This document shows positions 57,616-64,000 of a stretch of 64,000 nucleotides of DNA, piece after piece. The stretch is taken from the NCBI RefSeq assembly GCF_004000275.1, contig NZ_RCIP01000001.1, positions 488,749-552,748 of the forward strand, given 5' to 3'. The notes under the pieces were generated by a model. It ran no database searches. It had not been told where the DNA came from and worked only from the letters and a program-made list of their open reading frames with translations. Each line of letters opens with the position of its first letter. Position 1 is the first letter of the stretch. A program made the translations under genes and the position numbers. This DNA comes from Saccharospirillum alexandrii. Lineage in GTDB: Bacteria; Pseudomonadota; Gammaproteobacteria; Pseudomonadales; Natronospirillaceae.

Positions 57616-58430
57616 GACGTCACCGTCGTCGTACCCGGTTTCAGGGCGCCCAGACGCACCGCTGGATGATTTCCTACGCCGATTTCCTGACACTGCTGTT
57701 TGCGTTCTTTGTGTTTCTGTATGCCATCTCATCAATAGACGAGTCCAAATTTCAGGCGGTTAGCCAGAACCTGTTGCAGATATTCGATGTGCGACCGAGC
57801 AGCGTCGACCCGATTGAATTGAACGCGACCCCGCAGGGCCCCGATGTGTTCAACCCCCTGTTCCGGCCCGAGCCGATACCGTCGACCCGAGAAGACGTGT
57901 CTGATACGGAAACCTACCAGCAGGAATCGACCTTGCTGCAGGTGCGGCAGCAAGTTGACGAGCAGTTTCAGCAACTGATTCAGGATCAGCTGATCAGCGT
58001 CAGTGGCACGGAAAACTGGCTGGCGATAAATTTGGAAGAGCCGGTTTTATTTTCTCCCGGATCGGCCGATATAACAGCCAGCGCTGAAGCGGTTTTGTAC
58101 GAAGTGGCCAAGGTTCTGGCGCCGTTGCGAAACCCGGTGGCGGTTGAAGGGTATACCGACTCGTCGCCCACGGGAAACGACGAGCTGAGCAACTGGGGCC
58201 TTTCGGCGTTGCGGGCGGTCAGTGTCGTTGAATACCTGGAGCAGGGCGGGGTCGCCCCTGAGCGGTTGTCAGCACTGGGGTTTGGCCAATATCAGCCGCG
58301 CTTTGATGAAACCAATGCAGCGCGGGCAGAGCGCAACCGCCGGGTGAGCATCGTCATTACCCGGCTGAATACGTCCAATGTTCTGGTGCCGCCAACTGCT
58401 GCACCGGTGAATGATGATCCGGCTAATTGA
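57612..58430 (+). CDS. motD: MotD, MotB-like stator protein
   Basis: 272 residues. A basic N-terminus, one membrane helix with the ion-carrying Asp24 in MISYADFLTLLFAFF, a plug/linker, and a C-terminal OmpA-like peptidoglycan-binding domain (VEGYTDSSPTGN, NWGLSALRAVSVVEYL, RNRRVSIVI). Pairs with MotC. A second MotAB set may exist elsewhere. Confidence 0.94.
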   Translation: MRRHRRRTRFQGAQTHRWMISYADFLTLLFAFFVFLYAISSIDESKFQAVSQNLLQIFDVRPSSVDPIELNATPQGPDVFNPLFRPEPIPSTREDVSDTETYQQESTLLQVRQQVDEQFQQLIQDQLISVSGTENWLAINLEEPVLFSPGSADITASAEAVLYEVAKVLAPLRNPVAVEGYTDSSPTGNDELSNWGLSALRAVSVVEYLEQGGVAPERLSALGFGQYQPRFDETNAARAERNRRVSIVITRLNTSNVLVPPTAAPVNDDPAN

Positions 58431-58465
58431 TAGGCCAGTTTGAGCAAATAGGTTGAGGAGTTGTC

Positions 58466-59236
58466 ATGCACGTTTGGTCGGTAGCCAATCAAAAAGGGGG
58501 TGTTGGAAAAACCACAACAGTGGTTTCTCTGGGCGCCATGCTGGCCGAAAAAGGCAAGCGGGTACTGATATTTGACCTCGATCCCCAGGGATCTCTGACC
58601 AGCTATTTTGGCCATAACCCGGACGATATGGACAACAGCGCCTTCAACTTATTTGCGAACAAGGGCAAGGTGGCTGATGACCTTCCCGGCCAGCTGTTAT
58701 TGGAAACCTCGCAGCCCGGTTTGTTCCTGTTGCCAGCCTCAACCGCGCTGGCCACCCTGGAGCGTAACGTCAGCCAGCAAGATGGCATGGGCCTGGTTGT
58801 GTCCAAGACGCTGGCGCACCTGTGGGACGATTTTGACTATGCCATCATCGATACACCGCCGATTCTCGGTGTCTTGCTGATCAACTCTCTGGCGGCCTGC
58901 AAACGCTTGCTGGTGCCGGTGCAAACCGAATTTCTGGCCATTAAGGGGCTGGAGCGTATGGTGCATACCATTGCCATGGTCACCGCTTCGCAAAAACGAA
59001 CGCTCGATTATCTGGTGATTCCGACGATGTTCGATCGGCGGACCCAGGCATCGCTTAAGGCGTTGCGAACGCTGCGTGAGCAGCATGAGGGGCATATCTG
59101 GCAATCCGCCATTCCCGTAGATACCCGGCTGCGCGATGCCAGCCGGGAAGGGGTTGGTATCAACCAGTTAGCGCCGGATTCCAGGGGCGCCCGGGCCTAT
59201 CAGTCCTTGCTGAAGTCGCTGATGGCGTTGGGGTAA
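58466..59236 (+). CDS. parC: ParC, ParA-like ATPase for polar chemotaxis arrays
   Basis: 256 residues. Walker A NQKGGVGKTTTV, DLDPQGSLT, and IIDTPPILG mark a ParA/Soj type ATPase. In Vibrio and Pseudomonas the homologue next to the CheW-like ParP places chemoreceptor arrays at the cell pole and ensures their inheritance. Not to be confused with topoisomerase IV ParC. Good ribosome site (TTGAGGAG). Confidence 0.92.
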   Translation: MHVWSVANQKGGVGKTTTVVSLGAMLAEKGKRVLIFDLDPQGSLTSYFGHNPDDMDNSAFNLFANKGKVADDLPGQLLLETSQPGLFLLPASTALATLERNVSQQDGMGLVVSKTLAHLWDDFDYAIIDTPPILGVLLINSLAACKRLLVPVQTEFLAIKGLERMVHTIAMVTASQKRTLDYLVIPTMFDRRTQASLKALRTLREQHEGHIWQSAIPVDTRLRDASREGVGINQLAPDSRGARAYQSLLKSLMALG

Positions 59237-59317
59237 GGTGATGAGTCTCTGTTTTGATACAGCCCATCGCCGTGTGCCGTCTGCTGGCTTGAAAGTCAGG
59301 GGTAACGGGGGCCTGGC

Positions 59318-60205
59318 ATGGTAAAGACGACGCGAACGACCGACATAAAAGTATCGGCTACCGACGTGGCACTGGCCAATTATTTGGATGCCATGTTGCA
59401 TACCGCGACGGAGGCAGACGACGCTCGTTGGCCCGATCCTGATCCGGAACCCGAGGCGCTGGCGAAACCGACAGTGCCAGTACCGGTCGTTGACCCACCG
59501 GTTACAGCGCCAGAGGTCGATGTGGCACCACCGCTGGTGACCTCTGCGCCAGTAACCGAACAGGTGGACACTCAACTCCCGGAGCTAGGCACTCGGGAAG
59601 CGTCGCCACCGACGGTGGAATCAGCACAGGTCGAACCCCTGACGGACGATGTCCCTTCAATTGAGATTGCGGAGCCTGCCTCTGCGGCAATCACTGCTCC
59701 GGAATCGGAGTCGGAAGACAACAACGACCTCAGCCGCTGGCTCGATAATGGGCGGCCGGTGTGGGCACAGCAGCGGTTTGATTGCCTGGTCTTTGTGGTC
59801 GATGGTCTGAAACTGGCCGTACCACTGATCTTGCTGGGCAACATTCACCCTCTGGACCGGGATCTGACTCCGCTGTTCGATCAGCCCGAGTGGTTTTTGG
59901 GGCTGTTGCCCGTGCAAAACGGACGCAACCTGAGGGTGGTGGATACCGCGCGACTGGTGATGCCGGAGCGGTATCGCCCGGAGAGTGTCGAAGAGCTGGC
60001 CTTTGGCGTTGGCGTCTATGGCTCAGACTGGGCCTTTGGCTGTCATCAGATCGAAGGCTCAATTTCACTGGAGCCCGACGCCGTCAAATGGCGCAGTGCC
60101 CGCACCAGCCGCCCCTGGCTTGCCGGCACCATCATAGATCGGATGTGTGCCCTGGTGGATTTACACGAATTCGCCAGAACCGCATTCAAGGCTCGCAGTG
60201 CCTGA
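59318..60205 (+). CDS. parP: ParP, CheW-domain protein linking ParC and CheA
   Basis: 295 residues. The N-terminal 145 residues are Pro/Val/Ala/Glu-rich and probably disordered (ParC-interacting in Vibrio). The C-terminal half is a degenerate CheW-like (AIF) domain: RFDCLVFVVDGLKLAVPL, QPEWFLGLLPVQNGRNLRVVDT. Its position between parC and cheW is the conserved one. Confidence 0.88.
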   Translation: MVKTTRTTDIKVSATDVALANYLDAMLHTATEADDARWPDPDPEPEALAKPTVPVPVVDPPVTAPEVDVAPPLVTSAPVTEQVDTQLPELGTREASPPTVESAQVEPLTDDVPSIEIAEPASAAITAPESESEDNNDLSRWLDNGRPVWAQQRFDCLVFVVDGLKLAVPLILLGNIHPLDRDLTPLFDQPEWFLGLLPVQNGRNLRVVDTARLVMPERYRPESVEELAFGVGVYGSDWAFGCHQIEGSISLEPDAVKWRSARTSRPWLAGTIIDRMCALVDLHEFARTAFKARSA

Positions 60206-60241
60206 TCCGACCGGGGCTTTGCGGCGAATCGGAATCAGGCG

Positions 60242-60270
60242 CTGGACGGGCAACTGGAGTACACTATAGT
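60242..60270 (+). promoter_or_regulatory. Weak candidate promoter of cheW
   Basis: CTGGAC (60242-60247), 17 bases, TATAGT (60265-60270), 40 bases upstream of cheW. The -35 is poor. Confidence 0.3.
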
Positions 60271-60309
60271 GACGAAACGCAGTCGCAACAGCATTTATGA
60301 GGGTGAGCT

Positions 60310-60789
60310 ATGACAGCGCAAACAGCGAAGACCGGAAACGACCCGATTCTGCAATGGGTGACCTTCCGTCTGGGCGAGGAGACATACGGCATTAATGTGA
60401 TGCAAGTACGTGAAGTACTGCGTTACTCCGAAATAGCGCCGGTACCCGGTGCGCCCAGTTATGTGATCGGCATTATCAACCTGCGCGGTAACGTGGTCAC
60501 TGTGGTGGACACCCGTGAGCGCTTTGGTCTGGCACCGGCCGACGTGACCGACAACACCCGTATTGTGATTCTGGAATCTGAGGATCAGGTCGTCGGGATT
60601 ATGGTCGATGCGGTGGCCGAAGTGGTTTACCTGCGGCAGTCAGAAATCGAAACCGCCCCCAACGTTGGCAGTAACGAGAGTGCCCGTTACATACAGGGCG
60701 TCTGCCATAAGAACGATGAACTGCTGATTCTTATTGAAATTGAAAAACTGCTGACCGAGCGCGAGTGGGCGGAAATAGCCGATCTCTGA
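60310..60789 (+). CDS. cheW: CheW, chemotaxis coupling protein
   Basis: 159 residues. Typical CheW: VTFRLGEETYGINVMQVREVLRY, VPGAPSYVIGIINLRGNVVTVVDTRERFGL, and IMVDAVAEVVYL. Links CheA to receptors. Close relative of the ParP domain just upstream, suggesting they compete for or share the array. Confidence 0.97.
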   Translation: MTAQTAKTGNDPILQWVTFRLGEETYGINVMQVREVLRYSEIAPVPGAPSYVIGIINLRGNVVTVVDTRERFGLAPADVTDNTRIVILESEDQVVGIMVDAVAEVVYLRQSEIETAPNVGSNESARYIQGVCHKNDELLILIEIEKLLTEREWAEIADL

Positions 60790-60881
60790 GCGTCGCAGGC
60801 TGACCGACCAGGCGTGATGGCGCAACTTGTGCATAACCCTCTGAAACGTCAAGAGTCTGACTGGACAGAGGGTAACATAGC

Positions 60882-61304
60882 ATGGCATTCGCAGAACTTT
60901 GGGTCGCACAGGGGTTTTCACTAGGGCCAACGCTGGTTATTGGCGGTTTGATCATCCTACTGGCTCTGGTACATTGGCGCCACGGGCGGAGATTGCGTCA
61001 GCTGGAAGCCCGACTGGAGCAAACGCATCAGGCATTGCGCCAGGAAGTCAAAATGATGGGGCAGGGCGCCATTGGTGTGGGTCACCGGGTAAAACATCTG
61101 GAAAAGCAGTTGCGTACCCAGCCAAGTCCGTTTGAGCAATTGCTGATGCAATCGGCTAAAACTCCGGAACCCGTTTCCGAAGCAAAACGCCCCAAGGCAC
61201 AACCGAAGATGGCGCCAATTGAGAAGCCAGCCCCGGCACGCTCACAAAGCCGGGCAGAGCAAGCCCTGGCGCAATGGATGAGCGACACCCGACATACCGC
61301 ATAA
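60882..61304 (+). CDS. DUF2802 membrane protein of the chemotaxis cluster
   Basis: 140 residues. One N-terminal transmembrane helix (about 16-32) then a coiled coil (RRLRQLEARLEQTHQALRQEV) and GAIGVGHRVKHLEKQL, the conserved DUF2802 core, followed by a Pro/Lys-rich disordered stretch. It follows cheW in Pseudomonas and relatives. Function unknown to me. Ends 9 bases before mlaA. Confidence 0.85.
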   Translation: MAFAELWVAQGFSLGPTLVIGGLIILLALVHWRHGRRLRQLEARLEQTHQALRQEVKMMGQGAIGVGHRVKHLEKQLRTQPSPFEQLLMQSAKTPEPVSEAKRPKAQPKMAPIEKPAPARSQSRAEQALAQWMSDTRHTA

Positions 61305-61313
61305 GGACACCCC

Positions 61314-62108
61314 TTGACTCTGATCCAGGCTATTCGAATCGCTGCCAGCCTCTCTCTTGTAGCATTGACACCGCTGGCTGCGGCTCAGAGTCATGACCCC
61401 TTCGAGTCGACCAACCGGGTCATATACCGGGTCAACGACGGCCTTGACCAGGCCGTATTGAGACCGTTGTCGGTGACCTACCAGACCGTGACACCCGACC
61501 CGATGGAGCGGGGTGTGCGCAACTTCTTTCAGAACATTGGTGAAGTACGTAACGCGACCAATAATCTGTTGCAGGGTAAATGGCGTGCAACCGGCTCCTC
61601 AACCGGACGTTTTGTGATCAACTCTACGGTGGGCTTGCTGGGGGTATTCGACGTCGCGCGTCACATCGGGATCGAACGTAAAGTCGAAGACTTTGGGCAA
61701 ACACTGGGGGTCTGGGGCCTGGGGCCAGGGCCTTATCTGGTTTTGCCCCTGCTTGGACCTTCCAGCGTGCGCGACAGTTCCGGCTTTCTGGGCGATATCT
61801 GGCTGAGCCCGTTGCAGTACTCCGATTTCAACCTGGTTGAGCGCAGCGGACTGGCAACACTGGACGGTCTACAAACCCGTGCTGACCTGCTGGGGTCTGA
61901 TCGGCTGATGAGCGGAGACGGGTATCTGGTGCTGCGCGAGGCTTACTTGTCGAAACGCAATTACGATGTGTCTGATGGCAAAAACGTGTCCGACAGCTTT
62001 CTGGATGAGCCGGTTGGCTCATCAACTTCAGATGAAGACTTTGTTGACGAGGGTGGTTTCGGGGGAGCAGAAGACCCGGACGACGCCTTTATTGACGAGT
62101 CGTTCTAA
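61314..62108 (+). CDS. mlaA: MlaA (VacJ) outer-membrane phospholipid-removal protein
   Basis: 264 residues, TTG start with AGGA seven bases upstream. A signal peptide ends at about residue 24 (LTPLAAAQS); no lipobox cysteine is visible, although most MlaA are lipoproteins. The MlaA core starts at HDPFESTNRVIYRVND and contains NFFQNIGEV and LGPGPYLVLPLLGPSSVRD. A 45-residue acidic tail ends the protein. It extracts misplaced phospholipids from the outer leaflet and passes them to MlaC. Confidence 0.92.
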   Translation: MTLIQAIRIAASLSLVALTPLAAAQSHDPFESTNRVIYRVNDGLDQAVLRPLSVTYQTVTPDPMERGVRNFFQNIGEVRNATNNLLQGKWRATGSSTGRFVINSTVGLLGVFDVARHIGIERKVEDFGQTLGVWGLGPGPYLVLPLLGPSSVRDSSGFLGDIWLSPLQYSDFNLVERSGLATLDGLQTRADLLGSDRLMSGDGYLVLREAYLSKRNYDVSDGKNVSDSFLDEPVGSSTSDEDFVDEGGFGGAEDPDDAFIDESF

Positions 62109-62133
62109 GCTACCCCGAACCGACGACAGGCGG

Positions 62134-62439
62134 TTATCGCAGGCTGAGTATTTCCATGCCCAACTGATAGCTCTGATCATCCCTCGCATCGCATCGCAGC
62201 ACCCGGGCCCTGGCATCCAAAGAGCGAAACTGTTCGTTGGGTGATTCGATCGTTACTCCCACCTCGGTTCCTTTTGCCAGCGGCTGTGCGGCCACCAGGC
62301 TGATGCCGGTTGCGCTCAGGTCGGTGCACTGGGCGGTCAGGGGCGGGGTTTGATCGGCCAGGTGTATCAGGGCTTCCGCGTTAAGGGTCATGCGTATGAA
62401 ATCGCGCTTTTCGCCGTAATCTTTGTCCGCTGTGCTCAT
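62134..62439 (-). CDS. PilZ domain protein
   Basis: 101 residues from ATG 62439 (AGAGG five bases upstream); GTG at 62445 is less likely. Contains the c-di-GMP binding signatures RDFIR (RxxxR) and DLSATG (DxSxxG). Single-domain PilZ proteins report c-di-GMP to other machinery. Convergent with mlaA; this gene sits between mlaA and rssB also in Pseudomonas. Confidence 0.92.
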   Translation of the reverse strand: MSTADKDYGEKRDFIRMTLNAEALIHLADQTPPLTAQCTDLSATGISLVAAQPLAKGTEVGVTIESPNEQFRSLDARARVLRCDARDDQSYQLGMEILSLR

Positions 62440-62571
62440 AGTCACCTCTCTGTCCCGGTCTGGTCGTGCGTCGGTTTGGACAAGCTGTTCGGGATCACCA
62501 CGCCATTCAGTGGTTGCGTTCGCTGACCCACCCCGTTAAGTTGCCTGCACTACCCTGGGGAAGTCAACAAG

Positions 62572-63756
62572 ATGCCACTCACAGATGCCACACTTTTGGT
62601 TGTTGATGACGAACAAGCCATCCGGGACTCGATTGTCGCCTACCTGGAAGACAGCGGTTATAACGTGCTGGAAGCCGAAAATGGCCAGCAAGCGCTGGCC
62701 TTGTACGAGAAGAAGTCGCCGGATCTGATCATTTGTGACCTGCGTATGCCGGTTATGGATGGTTTGTCATTGTTACGCCGCATTATGGAGCTGACCGACG
62801 AAGTGCCGGTCATTGTTGTATCGGGTGCCGGTGTCATGACCGACGTGGTCGAGGCCCTGCGCCTCGGTGCGAGCGATTACCTGATGAAGCCCATCGTCGA
62901 TCTGGGTGTGCTTGAGCATTCGGTTGAACGCGCGCTGGAGCGTTCCTTTTTGGTCAAGGAGAACTACCGCTACCGTGTTGAGCTGGAATCCCGCAATCAG
63001 GAATTGCAGGACCACGTGGATCGGCTCAAGCTCGATCTGCAAGCGGGCAGAGCCGTGCAGCAGCGGTTGCTGCCTGAATTTGCCCTGACTCACGATCACT
63101 ATCGCATCAGCCACCAGATGGTGCCCTCCAACTACTTAAGCGGTGACCTGGTCGACTATTTTCAGGTCATACCCGGTAAGCTGGTGTTCTACATGGCCGA
63201 CGTGTCGGGGCATGGCGCCAGTTCCGCCCTGATCACCTTGTTGATCAAGAATCAGATAGACCGGCTGCGTGATGAAATGGAGAACGATGCGTCCGACGTG
63301 GTACTGATTCCGGCCCAGGTTCTGCGACAGATCAATCTGGAGTTGATTCGCACCCAGACCGGCAAGCACGCCACCATGTTCTATGGGGTGATTGATACGG
63401 AAGATAACACCCTCGACTACGCTTCGGCGGCGCATTTTCCGGCGCCGGTACTCTGTACCCGAGAGGTCTGCCGGGCCATCGAACCTGAAAGTCTCGCAGT
63501 GGGCCTGTTCGACGATGCGATGTTTGAAAACAGGCGTCAGAAACTGGACGGATTCGAGCGACTTTCCGTCGTGTCCGATGGCTTTCTCGAGTTGCTGGCT
63601 GACGTATCTTTGCAAGAAAAGGAGGCGCATTTGCTTGAGTTAGGCGCTGACCCAACCCATACTATGCAGCACGTTTTGACGCAGATGACGAGCGAGGGGA
63701 AAACCCGGTCTGCCTCAGACGACATTACAGTCCTTACGGTTGAAAGGGTTAAGTAG
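62572..63756 (+). CDS. rssB: RssB-type response regulator with PP2C phosphatase
   Basis: 394 residues. Rec domain with Asp56 (LIICDLRMPVMDG) and KPIVD; short coiled linker (about 130-165); SpoIIE/PP2C domain with LSGDLVDYFQ, MADVSGHGASSALITLL, VVSDGFLELLAD and SDDITVLTV. Pseudomonas RssB is of this type and works with the STAS protein RssC encoded next to tune RpoS. Unlike the E. coli form it carries a likely active phosphatase. Confidence 0.92.
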   Translation: MPLTDATLLVVDDEQAIRDSIVAYLEDSGYNVLEAENGQQALALYEKKSPDLIICDLRMPVMDGLSLLRRIMELTDEVPVIVVSGAGVMTDVVEALRLGASDYLMKPIVDLGVLEHSVERALERSFLVKENYRYRVELESRNQELQDHVDRLKLDLQAGRAVQQRLLPEFALTHDHYRISHQMVPSNYLSGDLVDYFQVIPGKLVFYMADVSGHGASSALITLLIKNQIDRLRDEMENDASDVVLIPAQVLRQINLELIRTQTGKHATMFYGVIDTEDNTLDYASAAHFPAPVLCTREVCRAIEPESLAVGLFDDAMFENRRQKLDGFERLSVVSDGFLELLADVSLQEKEAHLLELGADPTHTMQHVLTQMTSEGKTRSASDDITVLTVERVK

Positions 63757-63768
63757 GTCGGATAATAG

Positions 63769-64000
63769 ATGAGTACCGGTCGCGTTTTAATGGCGAACAA
63801 GTCGGGCTCTTATGTCATTAAGTTGACAGGAGACGTGCGCATGACGTTGTGCACGACACTCGATACCTGCCTGAAAAATATGGTTGAAGATCCCGCCTTC
63901 ACGTCTGTGATTGTTGATCTTAGCGATGCCGAAGGCATCGACAGCACCAGTCTCGGACTTCTGGCAAAAATTTCCCGTCTGGCAACGCCAGTGATGGGCC
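63769..64000 (+). CDS. rssC: RssC-type STAS anti-sigma antagonist, 3' end outside window
   Basis: Starts at ATG 63769, 12 bases after rssB, and stays open to the window end; 77 residues visible. MSTGRVLMANKSGSY, then GDVRMTLCTTLD and the phosphorylatable Ser in GIDSTSLGLLAKI closely resemble RssC of Pseudomonas. Expected full length about 160 residues. In P. aeruginosa RssC is controlled by RssB. Confidence 0.9.
   Translation, partial: MSTGRVLMANKSGSYVIKLTGDVRMTLCTTLDTCLKNMVEDPAFTSVIVDLSDAEGIDSTSLGLLAKISRLATPVMG

Noticed and set aside
30000-61300. Horizontally acquired island, prophage or insertion sequence in the flagellar region
   Set aside because: No transposase, integrase or phage gene and no composition shift I could see; the order follows vertical Pseudomonas-like synteny.

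Overview
The window is a chromosomal segment of a motile, Gram-negative gammaproteobacterium. Gene order closely follows Pseudomonas (yciK-mupP-ubiG beside gyrA; serC-pheA-tyrA/aroA-cmk-rpsA-ihfB; pheST-ihfA-merR-tRNA-Pro; flhAF-fleN-fliA-cheYZAB-motCD-parC-parP-cheW; mlaA-PilZ-rssB-rssC). Linked pyrBI, a CsrB-like RNA and merged flagellar blocks point instead to a marine oceanospirillales-type relative, perhaps Saccharospirillaceae. That placement is an inference from gene content and remembered sequences, not from a search.

Layout. 1-3.7 kb: yciO (5' end outside the window), scpA, scpB, rluB. 3.8-8.5 kb, minus strand: a diguanylate cyclase, then yciK, mupP, ubiG and an MTA/SAH-deaminase-like amidohydrolase. 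8.9-20.7 kb, plus strand: gyrA, serC, pheA, a tyrA-aroA fusion, cmk, rpsA, ihfB, lapA, lapB. 20.7-22.4 kb is mainly RNA: tRNA-Glu, tRNA-Gly with a tandem array of terminator plus tRNA-tail repeats, then a minus-strand RNA of about 420 nt packed with CAGGGA motifs (a CsrB/RsmZ-type CsrA sponge candidate) next to a small comEA-like gene. 22.5-28.3 kb: pyrB, pyrI, pheS, pheT, ihfA, a MerR regulator, and tRNA-Pro with a second, unrelated tRNA-tail repeat array.

29-61.3 kb is one nearly continuous flagellar and chemotaxis region: fliEFGHIJ; a STAS / Rec-PP2C-HATPase / Hpt module resembling HsbA-HsbR-HptB; fliK; fliLMNOPQR-flhB; flhA-flhF-flhG-fliA; cheYZAB; motCD; parC-parP; cheW; and a DUF2802 gene. 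Five sites fit the sigma-54 -24/-12 pattern exactly in spacing (before fliE, fliK, fliL, flhA, motC), and one fits sigma-28 (before cheY). This suggests a FleQ/RpoN then FliA cascade. 61.3-64 kb: mlaA, a PilZ protein, rssB and the start of rssC.

How the parts fit: the early and middle regions are housekeeping (chromosome condensation, translation, aromatic amino acids, pyrimidines, LPS control). The last 35 kb builds, places, powers and steers a polar flagellum. A CsrB-like RNA, a diguanylate cyclase, a PilZ protein, the HptB/HsbR/HsbA-like module and RssB/RssC together indicate heavy regulation of the motile-to-sessile switch. The main points for a second look are the CsrB-like RNA, the two tRNA-tail arrays, the lapA-TAG-lapB arrangement, active-site substitutions in AroA, the triplicated CheA motif next to ParC/ParP, and repeats in FliH and CheZ.
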